Below, piece after piece: positions 43,001-55,400 of a stretch of DNA of 64,000 nucleotides. The stretch's first letter is position 1. Every line of letters begins with the position of its first letter. The stretch is from Datisca glomerata (lineage: Eukaryota > Streptophyta > Magnoliopsida > Cucurbitales > Datiscaceae). The stretch lies in assembly GCA_003255025.1 (NCBI GenBank), contig QANY01009110.1:1178001-1242000 (forward strand), written 5' to 3'. The position numbers and the translations under genes are program-made. The notes beneath the pieces are model-generated. The model made no database searches. It saw nothing but the letters and a program-made list of their open reading frames with translations, and was not told the origin of the DNA.

Positions 43001-45646
43001 CGCCTTTTTCATTTCGAGAGTATGTTGTTTCATAAGGAAGGTTTCATGGAGTTCGTTAGGCTCAAATGATCTAGTTATGCTATGACGGGGAATGCATCAT
43101 TCATTTTAGCTCAAAAGCTCAAGCTCCTTAAGGCCGACTTAAGGTAATGGAGGACACTTTTGGCAATGTGTTAACCCAAAAAAAAAGCATGGATGGAGGA
43201 GCTCCAAAATCTTGAGGTGGAGGACCAGAATAGGGGTTTATCTCAAGATAGGGCGATTTTAAGAGAAGAGGTCAAAGGAAATTTGAACAGGATCATCTTG
43301 GCCGAAGAGACTCTCTGGAGACAAAAATCGATAGCCTTATGGCTAGCCCAAGGAGATCGTAATTCTAAATTCTTCCACGCCATTACCCGAGCTCATAGAT
43401 GCCACAATCACATAAGTAATATTAAGATTGGGGATAGAGTTATCTCGACCGAGGATGAGATTAATGAGGGGATTGTGGAGATTTTTAAAGATCTCTTCTC
43501 GAAAAAACATTGATGGAGGCCCAAAACTGATGAGCTATTTTATCCCTCCCTGTCTAGGGAAGAGGCAAACGCTTTGGAAGCTAACTTCTCGGAGGAGGAA
43601 ATCCGACATGCCCTTAATTCCATGGAAGGAGAGAAGCGCATGGACCAGACGGTTTTCCCTTGATTTTTTTCCAGAAGTGTTTGGATATTATCAAAACGGA
43701 AGTAACTCAAGCGATGAGTGCTATTTTTTTGGTCATTATCTCTAAGAAGAAAAACGCTGCCAATATAAAGGATTTTAGACCTATAAGCCTAGTGAGGGGC
43801 TGGTACAAGTTGCTGTCTAAGATTCTGGCTATTCGACTTCGTTCGGTGATTCATAAGCTGCTTACCGAAGACCAGCACGCTTTCGTCCTAGGTAAACAAA
43901 TCCTAGATGCGTTCTTGATAGCTAATGAATGCATTGATGATCTCCTCTTTTGTTCATATTGGTGATATATACTCTCAGTCGATTCATTAACAGAGTTGTG
44001 GAGGGGAACCTAACACCATTGTTTTTTGTGATGCTAGCCCAAGGAACTATTATATCTAAGATGCATTCTTATCTTATTTGAGGCAGTTTCAGGGCTTAAA
44101 ATTAATCTTAACAAGAGTGAAATCATAAAGATCGACGGATATTCTTACTTGGATTCCTTGAGGCAAATACTGAATTGCAATGTGGGAAGTGTTTCGTTGT
44201 CCTACCTTGGCTTACCTTTAGGGGCCAAGGTGAAAAGAAAGCAAGTCTGGGAGCCGGTTGTTGACAAATTTAATGCAAAAGCTAGTTTCGTTGAAAGGAC
44301 AATATCTTTCAAAATAGGGTAGGGTTACGCTTGTGAAGAGCGTATTTTCGAATCTGCCAACTTTTTTCCTACCTTGCTTCCCTATCCCGATTTCTGTGTC
44401 TTCTACTTTAGAGAAAATTATGAGGGATTTCTTATGGCACGGGTCTAATGAAGAAAGGAAGTTTCACCTTGTCTCCTGGCAGAAAGTTTGTCGGCCTTCG
44501 AAGCGTGGAGGTTTAGGCATTCAGAACATCAGATTATTCAATCACGCTCTTCTTGCGAAGTTTTTATAGCGGTTTTCGCAAGAACATCACAATCTTTGGA
44601 GAAGGATCATAGTGGCCAGGACGAATGGCAATCAGAGAAGATGGTTCCCTTCTTCTACAACCACCAAACACGCTTCTCTTTTATGGGGAAGCATATGTAG
44701 ATGCTGTAACTCTTTCTCTAAACATATCTCTTCACAGTGGGTGACGGCCTAAGGATACGCTTTTGGTTGGACACCTGGTGCTCCATTTGGCTATCTCTCA
44801 TCAAACCATCTTTAGCATGGCTAGGAACAAATCTGCTATGGTGGCAGATGATCTGGATTGCTCTAGTAGGATACTTGCTGGAATATATGCCTAAGGAGAA
44901 ATGTAAACGACTGGGAATTGCAGGAGCTGTAAGGACTTTATATATATTATTTATGATCATCATATAGTGAGATTGGAGGAGGACTTGGTCAGTTGGATGA
45001 AATTGGGAAACTCTTCCTTCTCGGTGAAGAGTTATTATATGCTGCTAGACTCTAATGGCGAAGGAGAAGAATCTTTTCCGTGGAAAAGTATTTCGAAAGC
45101 CCCCCAAAATTTGCTTTCCTCTTATGGAGCTCTGTTTGGAACGCTAACTTAACTATTGACAACTTACAGATGAGAGATTTGAGTACTCCAAATAGATGTG
45201 TTTTGTGCAAGAAGGCGTAAGAGTTAAATTTTCATGTTTTTTTAATCATTGTCCGTTCTCTTGGGAGTTTTGGGGGAAGTTGTTGGATAGTCTTTCCATC
45301 AAATGGACAATTTCTAGCTTTGTTAAGAATCTGGTTTCTCGTTGGCAGCATCTCAATGGGGGTTTGTTAGATAGATCTTTTTGAGCGGTTCTCATTCATG
45401 TTCTTTTTTGGATTATTTGACATGAAAGGAATATAATGATTTTTGAGGGGATTGAGAATCATTTTTGTAAAATCTTCTTTTTCTTCACTTGTATTCTTAA
45501 AGATTAGGTGGAGGTTCTATTCTCTGGTTTAGATTTTGAGAAGGACTGGGTGAATATATTACATATTTTTTTACTCATATCAATCTCCTAAATTGTAACC
45601 AGCCCACTCAGGATTTTTATTTCTAATATATATCTTACTAAAAAAA
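40011..45646 (+). mobile_element. LINE (L1-type), nearly full length but dead
   Basis: Flanked by TGAATGAGTATGAAA (39996-40010) and TGAATGATATGAAA (45647-45660), a target duplication differing by one base, with an A-rich 3' end. ORF1 (about 40420-41670, frame broken at 40738 and 41036) is of the DUF4283 gag-like type: WWTRFEGCAVEQCYEDCCWI, IPLHLWDYKTFKTI. ORF2 pieces in order are the endonuclease (WNHPWCIGGDFNLVKHPGEQ near 42770; GGDFN motif), reverse transcriptase start (FRPISLVRGWYKLLSKILA near 43770), RT end (GLKINLNKSE; LSYLGLPLGAKVKRKQVWEP near 44200) and thumb/zf-RVT region ([15 protein letters not shown] near 44420). The central RT segment with the YADD site is deleted around 43960-44080. 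Many stops make it inactive. It begins about 170 bp after the DEG10 stop codon. Confidence 0.85.
40056..40083. repeat. C homopolymer with N
   Basis: A run of about 27 C with an N at 40070, just inside the 5' end of the LINE. Same type of unresolved homopolymer as at 2662-2697. Confidence 0.85.
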
Positions 45647-45660
45647 TGAATGATATGAAA

Positions 45661-46412
45661 CCGTCAAACTTTATGAGATTCAAGCTTCGTGAAATTGATT
45701 CCTTAACAACTAAAAGTTGAGTTTGGATAGAATAAGAGTTGGACAACAAATCAATGCGTCATCTGAGTTTGTCTCCTTTGACCCTGGAATTTACTGGGCA
45801 AACGAGACTATAAAACCCCCAGACATCAGTCATTGAGCACCTTAGAAGAACTCAGATGAACGAACCGGTTGGGGAATTGTGAAGAAGAAGAACGAGAGAT
45901 TTGGTTTCCAAAAATGGATCACTTAAACAAGCCATTTTTGCTTGGATCATGTTTTGAAGCTTCAGATATGTGTGGGCTCACAAAGCTCATCGGTTTTTTT
46001 TCTCTGATCATCGCAACTCCCGTTTTCTATTCGACGGATGAGGTGATTGAGGTGCCAGTTTTGCCAATTACAAAAGTTTATGGAATCAATTGATTAAATT
46101 TAAAGTTTCTCGGTATAAATGTTAAATACTAAAAGTTTGGGGGTTATATAGTTTCCATTCAAATAAAAAAAAAACAGACCAAGCTTGCTCTTCCCCTTCT
46201 CTTCTCTCACTCCTCCCCCCATCCCCCTGAGAACTGACGGAAACAATCACCTTCCAACAAAAACCAGACGCTCGCTCGTGCTCTTAGCGCGACTGAAATT
46301 CACCCCTTAGAGAAAGCAAAAAAAAGAAAAGCCGAAGCGTTACCGATTCTGGAACCGAAAGTGTTTTGCTTGGTGCCCATGGTGTTTGGGAGAAGTGTAA
46401 ACTTCAAGCGAA
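45661..46412 (+). promoter_or_regulatory. VPS13 upstream region and leader
   Basis: Between the LINE and the VPS13 start codon. A CT-rich patch with C runs (46179-46228) followed by GC-richer sequence (46250-46410) looks like a plant core promoter and leader. TATAAAA at 45809-45815 exists, but its transcript would carry many upstream ATGs, so a start nearer 46150-46250 is more likely. One upstream ATG at 46379-46381 precedes the real start out of frame. A small frame at 45869-46093 (MGNCEEEEREIWF) is unrecognised. Confidence 0.45.
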
Positions 46413-49400
46413 ATGTTCGAAGGACTTGTTCGACAGTTACTCGTGGGTTATTTGGGTCGATATATCAAAGATATCCAGAAAGAGAAGCTCAAAATCACTC
46501 TTTGGAATGGTACTTTCTCCGCTTCTTTGACTATATCATTTCTTTTTTCCAGACATTCCTGACATATTTCATCCGAATTCTTGTTCTTTCACTGTTTACC
46601 ATATAGTTTAATAATCAATGGTGTATTCCATTGTGCCATTTGTTTTAATTCTTGGATATTATAGAAAAGTTCTTTTTTTATCAGTCGGTATCATAGAAAT
46701 ATTTAACCAGTGAGATTCCAAATTCGGTTATTTAAGTTAATTTAAAGTACGTGTATCAGGAAGAAAATATGTAGTTGGGGGGGGGGGGGTTGGAAATAGT
46801 GTTTGGAGGAGGTAATTTTTCCAGGCTTGTCATCGTTACGTGTTTCAGTGTATCTTTATTGTTAAAAGTATTGTAATCTTCTTATGCAGAGGAAGTATTG
46901 TTGGAGAATGTTGAGCTGATTCTGGAGGCCTTTGATTATCTCCAGTTGCCATTTGCTTTAAAGCAAGGTATCATGAAGGCTAAGTCTAATTTTTTTTTAT
47001 CTGGTTCTTTTAGAAGGTGCAGATCAAATGTTTATCTTGATCTGTAATGTGATGGTCTAAATTTTGTAACAGAGTTTTTTTGGTTGGTAATTTTAGTAAT
47101 AAATATGCTTGCTTTCTAATTGGGAAATGGACTATCTTCCTTTTCTCATTATTTTGATCGTTTATGCTTTTTGCGCCAGAGTATTATTGCTTGCATGGAT
47201 AATCCGTGTTTTCTAGAGAGGGATGGTAGATTAGTCAGACTAGGTTTTTATATTCTGGGAGATTAATCAGAGCTCTAAAAGACCTAAATATCTTTAGTGA
47301 TCTAGAGGAATCAAGAGACCTTTCTATCTAACGCACATACATGGTTGTTGAAGAGATTGTAAAATTTTCAAGATGGACTGATTCAAGGCTGTTATGTTTT
47401 TTCTTTTCTATAAGAAGCATTAGTATTTCAGAGAGAGATGGCAGATCGGAGAGGAAATAGAGACGTATGATTCAAAATTTGGTGAGGCTCTCGCCATAAT
47501 TATTATGAGAGTAATAACTCCTTTGTAGAAAAACAGTTCATGGAGGGACAAAATGGAAAAGATTTGACGACGACAAAGCCTTTGTTCGAAAGAAATTGTT
47601 TAAGCACATGTAAGACATCAGATTTTTTCCTAAGCAAATAAACCCATGTACATCTAGAAAAGTGATCAATAAATGTGACATAATATCGGTGTCCAGACAT
47701 GGCAGTAACAGGAGATGAACCCAAACATCAGAATGAATTAAATCAAACGCAGCAACAGATCTATTCATGCGAGAACTATAAGGCTTACGACAATGTTTCG
47801 AAAGCTTGCAAATTTCACATTTAAACTGAAAGTGTTTACATGCATTAATCAATGAAGGAAATAACGAACAAAGATATTGAAAATTGACATGTCCCAAACG
47901 AGCATGCCACAAATGTAAGTCTTTAAAAGAAAAGGAAATAGGAAAATAAAAAATTATAGAAGAGGCAACTCGAATAATAGAATTTGGTGGTTGAAGGGGA
48001 GGTGGATCGCCAAAGTAGTAGAGTCCATCCCGCTCATACCCCCATGGCGGCGGCGGTGGTCGGCGCTGCCTGGTGGCTTTGGCAGTGATAGGTGGCAGAT
48101 TAGGGTTAGGGTTAGGTTTTGATACCAACTAGAAAACTAAAAGAGTTATATTAATTGATAAACTTTAGAAAGTACATGAGGTATTTATACACATGGATAA
48201 GAAAGCTAAAAATACTAAAATACTCTTAAATACTAGAAAAGTAAAGCAAAGATAAACAATATTATCCAACAAGTTTTTCATGAATTTCACAGTAACGGAG
48301 CGGTGAATGTATGTAACAATGCAACTATGCAACTTTCATTTGTCTAATCCCAAAGAAATTAAAAGCAATGAGATTGGGTGAATTCAGACCTATAAGCTTA
48401 GTTTGCAGCATTTACAAGATCCTAGCAAAGGTGTTGGCTGCTAGATTAAGAGAAGTTTTGGAGGAAACTGTTTCTACAAATCAAGGGGCTTTTGTTAGAG
48501 ATAGGTAGATTTTGAACATGGTGCTGGTGGTAAATGAGATTATTGAGGATTATAGAAGTAACAAAAAGGAAGGAATTGTCTTCAAAATTGACTTCGAAAA
48601 AGCTTATGATCATGTGAATAGGAATTTTATTGATTTAGTCTTAGAGAAAAAAGGGTTTTGGAGTGATTTCGAGAAAATGGATTAAGAGTTGTTTGAACTC
48701 AATCATATTTTAAGTGATTATTAACGGGAGACCTAGAGGAAAATTCAAAGGTTCTAGAGGCTTGAGATAAGGGGACCCCATATCTCCTTTTTTATTTACA
48801 TTAGTGGTCGATGTTTTAAGCAGATTGGTTTCGAGAGGTATTGATCATGATGTTTTAGAGGGTTTTAAAATAGGAAGAAATAGGTTGGATGCGTCTCATT
48901 TGCAATTTGTAGATGATACTATCTTTTCTATCCCTAACAGTAAAGTGAGGTTTGAAAATTTGATGAACACAGTTAAATTGTTTTGCTCTCTCCGGATTGA
49001 AAATTAATTTAGAGAAGTTGTGTAGTGGCAGCGATTAATGTTAATACTCTAGTCTTGAACGAGTTTGCCAACATTGTAGGATGTGGTGTGGGATCTTGGC
49101 CGATGATTTATTTAGGCCTCCCTTTTGGAGATATCCCAATTCCTTGGAATTTTGGAATCTGGTTGTTGAGAAGGTGAAGAAAAGATTGGATGGGTGAAAA
49201 AAGACTGTTTTTCTAGAGGAGGCAGGTTAGTTTTGATACAAGCTGTTTTGAGAAGTATCCCTATTAATTACAGGTCTATTTTTAGATTACCACCAAAAGT
49301 AGCTAACATCTTAGAAAGATTGATGAGAGATTTTTTTGGGCGGGTGTTGAGGAAGGGAGAAAAGATCACTTAGTTAGATGGGAAGATGTTACTAAAAGCA

Positions 49401-52400
49401 AGGATCTAGGTGGGTTGGGCATAGGGAATCTTTTGTCTAGGAATAAAGCACTTTTAGGGAAGTGGCTTTGGAGGTTTCCTTTGGAACATGATTCTTTGTG
49501 GGTTTCAGTTATCAAAAACATTTATGGTATTCATTCCAACGGATGAGACTCTAATAAGGTAGTAAGTGGTTCTTTTAAAAAACCTTGGAAGTTTATTTCT
49601 AGAGGACTTGGGTCTTTTCTCAATGGAGTTTATCTGAACTTAGGTGATGGTAAGGAAATTAAATTCTGGGAAGATAGATGGTTGGGTGATAAGGTTTTTT
49701 CTCCTTTTCCAAGCCTTTTTTAGTCTCTTTGAATCATAATAATAAAGTTGGAGTTGGTTCTTTCTTATTATCGACTCTCTTGGAATTTATCCTTTAGAAG
49801 AAACCTTATTGATTCAGAAATGATCTTTTACTTCCGAAGTGATGTCCTTGCTCAATTCTTGTTCTTTTAATTCAAAAGAGTAGTGGTGGACAAAAGGGTG
49901 TTGGCACTTGACAAATCTGGGGTTTTCTCTTGCAAATCCTTTATGAATTTTATTTCAAATGTTGTGGATTCTCATCACTCCTTCCCTTTTCCTCTAATAT
50001 TGTGAATTTTATTTCAAATGTTGTGGATTCTCATCACTCCTTCCCTTTTCTCTTGCAAATCCTTTATAAAATCTTGTTCTCCTTCCAAAGTTAAAGTTTT
50101 TATGGCTGTTAGTATTGGGAAAGGTAAGTACTGCTGATACACTTCAAAAGAGAAGACCTTATATGTGCTTATTTCCTTCTTGGTATGTTTTGTGCAAAAG
50201 CAACTTTGAGAGTTCAAACCATCTTTTTATGCATTGTCTGTTAGCTTCTTCATTATGGACTCAGTTGTTGTTGTTTGATCTAAGCTTAGTGTAGCCTTGT
50301 TCAGTGGAGATATTGATTAGATTGGATTTCAGTGGTGGAAATAAAAAGATAAATGTTTTGTGATATCACGCGGTGTTTGCAGTATTTTGGGTCCTTTGAC
50401 TTGAGAGAAATGGAAGAATTTTTGAAGACACGGTTGCTGATGAATCTATTTTATGGAAGAAAATTATTTTTTTGGCTTCTTCTTGGTCGTCAAAGTCGAA
50501 ACTTTTTAAAGATACCCCTTGGTCTTCTTTTTTTGATAATTAGAATTTTTATGGATGTAGTTGTGTGTAATTTTGGATTTCAGTGTCTGTTTTATTCTTG
50601 TTCTGTTTGGTTTTCAGTTTTTGGTGGATTACTCATCCTCCAAATCCTGCTCTTGTACTTTTTTTTAATTATTATTATATATTTTTTGTTTCCTGTATAA
50701 AAAAAAAGAAGCATTAGTATTTCATTAATATGTGAAAATTTACAGAGGAGGATAAGCAATCCTCATTGTAATGGGCTGTCAATTTTTTCGTAGTTCAAGC
50801 TATTTAGCTTTGTATTTTTTCATTCTTTTTGATTCTGAGTGTCGAATTATTGTCGTTATATTACACAAAAGTAATCTTCATAGAAGATGCACATTTAAAT
50901 TCTAAGCTTAAATCCACACACCTGTAGGCGTGAATCGATGCATGCAATCTTAAGATGCGCATTTGTCTGTGTGTGGTAATAATTTTTTTTTGACTTCGTG
51001 CTTTTGAAATTGTTGTCATTTATGTTAGAAAACTTAAACTTCTCTGTCAGGTCGGGTTGGGAGGTTAAGCATCAAGATTCCATGGAAAAAGCTTGGCTGG
51101 GACCCCATCATAATCTCTTTGGAGGACGTATTTGTTTGTGCATCCCAACGAGACGATGAAGAGGTAATCTTTTTTTCTGCGGAGAAGGTTATTATCACCT
51201 CATATATATATGCTAGTTTATTTGATAACCTGAGAGGTTGTTTTAAGTACGGAGTAGGATAAAGAATTGCATACCCTATATTGGGTTTACTTATCAAACT
51301 ATATACTTCAATAATATTGTCAAAATGAACATAAAAGGAAACAACTATTGAGGAAAGAACATTGAAGCGGAAAGTAGAAATGCAAATATGGAGTGATAAT
51401 TCTTCTCATAAAAAAGAGTGATAATTGCCAGAATTAAGGACTTGGCTAAAAAAGAAAATTTAGGTCCACTGAGTAATGAGCTACTCCAAACTTGCTACCA
51501 CCTTTGCTTACTTGGATGACAGTTGGTTTTGGAAGCCCGCTTCTGATGGGAAGTTTAGTGCGGAGAGTAACTTTATAGAGAGCACTTGTTTACCACAAAC
51601 CCAAGGGTGAATGGAAGATGTTAGTGTGGTCCCCTTTGGCCATCCCTAAATGCAGTGTTATAACTTGGTTGGCTTATCACATTAAGCTGTCAACCATGGA
51701 TATCGAACAAAAAAAAGCTGTCAGCTATGAACAATGTAGCTAAATGGAATCTTGGGTTAGATCAAAGCTGTGTTTTCTACACAACTGGGCTGGAGTCTGT
51801 TGAACACTTGTTCTTTTGCTACAGTGTTACTACGGTGATTTTTGTGAAGCTTAAACAATTGTGTGGGTTTAGGTTCTCCGGAGAGACTTGGTCACAATGT
51901 ACTTATTGGCTGCTGAGGCATATTCATGAAGAATTTGACTTCAACCATTGTCAACTGTCATTTTTTCCTTTGTCTATTGTATATGGATTGAAAGAAACAA
52001 TGGAGTATTGAGGAATCCGGTTGTTGAGAAGGTGAAGAAAAGATTGGATGGGTGGAAAAAAGGCTGTTTTTCTAGAGGAGGTAGGTTAGTTTGATTCAAG
52101 CTGATCGATTAAAAAAAGTTTTGACTCAATTTGTCTTGAGAAGTATCCCAATTTATTATATGTTTATTATTAGATTACCACCGAAAGCAGCAAGCATTTT
52201 AGAGAGATTCATGAGAGACTTTCTACGGGAGGGTGTTGAGGAAGGGAGAAAAGACCACATAGTTAGATGTGAAGAGGTTACTAAAAGCAAAGATCTAGGT
52301 AGGTTGGGTATATGTAATCTTTTGTCTAGGAAAACGCTCTCTTAGGGAAATAGCTTTGGAGGTTTCCTTTTGAGAATGGTTCTTTGTGGATTACTGTTAT

Positions 52401-55400
52401 CACAAGCATTTATGGTACACACTCCAATGGATGAGACTCTAAAATGGTGGTAAGTGGAGCTTTTAATAAACCTTGGAAGTTTTTATTTCTAGAGGACTTA
52501 ATTCTTTTCTCAATGGAGGATGATGGCAAGAAAATTAAATTCTGGGAAGATAGATGAATGGGTGACAATGCCTTTTCTGCTTCTTTTCCAGGCCTTTATT
52601 TAGTGTGAACCATAATGATAAAGTTGGAGAGGAAGGGATGTGGGACTTCTTAAAGGATTTGAGGTCATTAGAGACAGGGTCCATACCACCCACCTTCAGT
52701 TTGCGGATGACACCATCTTTTTCTTAGAGGGGGAAAGTTTTGTGAGGAACACTTGCAAAATTTTGGAGATTTTCGAGTTAGTACCAGGCTTGAAGGTTAA
52801 CTTGGGAAAGAGCTCAATAGCTGGGTTAGGGAGAACAAAAGATTCTGTGTGCTCTTTAGCTTGCCTTTTGGGTTGCATTGTGAATGACTTGCCGATGCAA
52901 TATCTCGGCATGCCTCTAGGAGGCAATCCTTTTAGTGAGTCGTTTTGGGAGCCAGTGGTTGAGAGGGTTCAGAAAAGATTGACAAAGTGGAGGAAGAGTT
53001 TCTTAACAAAGGGAGGGTGACTGACGCTCATTCGATCAGTTTTGGCAAGTCTTCCCAGATATTTCCTTTCACTTTTCAGGTTACCTTGTAGAACTTCTGT
53101 CAAAATTGAAAAGATGATGCGTGACTTTCTTTGCGAAGGATCTGATGAGGGTGGAGGAAATCACTTGGTAAACTGGGAGACGGTTTGTCGTCCAATCACG
53201 GAAGGGTGTCTTGGCATTGGGAATTTGTTGCATCACAACATGGCTCTCATTGGTAAATGGCTTTGGTTGTTTCCTTTAGAATGAGACTCTTTGTGGCATT
53301 CCGTCGGAACACTACTCATAGTTGTCCTTGGAATTTTATATCCCAAGGTATTTTTTCATTTTCTAGTCATTACTCATACTCCTTAGGTTGCAGGGATAAA
53401 ATTAGATTTTGGGAAGATGCATGGTGCTCGAATACTTCTTTGGCTTCTAGGTTTCCTAGACTTTACAGGTTATCGCATCTTTATCACGCCCCCGTAAGGT
53501 CTTTTTGGTCAGCCCAAAACTCCTAGAATTTTTATTTTTCAGAAATCTTAATGATAGAAAATCTGAGGACTTAGTTTTTGCTCTAGATAGTTTAATGCAT
53601 GTTTTCATTTCTATTCATAATCTTGATAGAAGGGTTTGGTTGTTGGATTAATCGGTGGTGTTTAATTGTAAATCCTTCTTTTCTTTCTTGGCCTCATCCA
53701 ATAACTCGGTTGTAGATAATAGAAGTCAGGTTGACCTCCTCTTTCGTAATATTTGGTCCTCTAAAATCTCCAAGAAAATCAAATTTTTTTGTTGGTGTTT
53801 AGGTCACTATAAGATTAACACTCATGATGTGGTCCAAACTAGACATCCAAATATGGCTCTGTCTCCTTCAAGATGTGTGTTGTGTGGCACAAATGGAGAG
53901 AGTCTGGACCATCTCTTCATACATTGTTCTTTTGCTCATGTTCTGTGGTCTAAATGAAGATTTGAGCTTAGTTTCAGTTGGGTTTCTCAGGAGCATGTAG
54001 AGGGGCTGTTGGGTGAGGTTCTCCTGCTGAAAATCCATAAGAAACCTAAAACACTCTTGTGTTTTGGCGACAATCTTTTGGTACATTTGGTTAGAGAGGA
54101 ACAAAAGAATTTTTGAAGAGACCTCCGACGATGTTAATACAGTTTGAGAGAAAATACAGTTTTTCACTTCTTTTGGGCAGCCAATACTAAGGCTTTTAAG
54201 GATTTTTTTTATTTATGCTCTGTTGTAATTGGATGGCTGCTTGTATAGACTAACCATAGGCTTTTGGTGTTTGGTTAGGAATTCTTTTCCTTCGAACCTA
54301 CTTTGTTCATTCTCTCTCTCTTTTTATTTATAAAATTATTTCTGTTTCTTATATAAAAAAATAATGTAAAAGTTGGAGACTTGATTCTTTCTTATTCTCC
54401 ACTCTCTTGGAATTTATCTTTTAGAAGAAACTTAACTTGTTCCGAAATCGGGAAGTATCTTAATATGTTGTCCTTGCTCAAATCTTGTTCTTTTAATTCA
54501 GAAGTGATGGACGAAAGGGTGTGGGCACTTGACAAATCTGGGGTTTTCTCTTGTAAATCCGTTATGAAATTTATTTCAAATGTTGTGGGTTTCCATCAAT
54601 CCTTCCCTTTTCCTCTTAATATATACTCTCCTTAGGAAGTTCAAGGTTTTTTTTGTGGCTGTTAGTATTGGGAAAGGTAAATACTACTGGTACTCTTCAG
54701 AAGAGAAGACCTCATATGTGCTTCTCTACTTCTTGGTGTGTTTTGTGCAAAAGCAACGAGAGTTCGAACCATCTTTTTCTGCATTGCCCTTTAGCTTTTT
54801 CATTATGGAATCGCTTGTTGATATTGTTTAATCTCAGTTGGGTGCAGCCTTGTTCGGTGGAGATGTTGATTAGATTGGATTTTGGTGGTGGAAGTAAAAA
54901 GAAAGATGTTTTGTGGTATCATGTGGTCGTTGCTGTTTTTTGGGTTCTTTGGCTTGAGAGGAATGGAAGAATTTTCAATTTTACGGAAGAAAGTTATTTT
55001 ATTGGCTTCTTCTTCGTCATCAAAGTCGATCTTTGTAGGATACGCCTTGGTCTTCTTTTTCTTACAATTGGAATTTGTCATGGTTGTAATTTTGGAATTC
55101 AGTGTTACTTGCTTTGTTCTTGTTCTTTTCAGTTTTCAGTTCTTGGTGGATTACTCATCCTCCAAAACCTGTTCTTGTACTCTTTTTATTATTAATATAA
55201 TTTTCTGTTTCCTATCAGGAAAAAGAAACAGTAGGGTATTTATTATTAATATAAAGAGTCTTTTGTTCTCGTAGGTAATATTACTAGGATGGTTAGAGTG
55301 GAGATAGATTATGGGATGTCCATAGGATTCCTAGAGATGACACAAATCTCAGATTGCAAGAAACGGGGGTTGGTTTAGTCCATTTTTGAGGATGGTTAGC

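Noticed and set aside
45809..45815. TATAAAA as the VPS13 TATA box
   Set aside because: A transcript from there would carry many upstream ATGs before 46413. The CT-rich region around 46180-46230 is a better promoter candidate.
48095..48120. Telomere-like TTAGGGTTAGGGTTAGG
   Set aside because: Fewer than three units, and plant telomeres are usually TTTAGGG. It is the coding text for a Pro-Asn stretch next to the copia primer-binding site.
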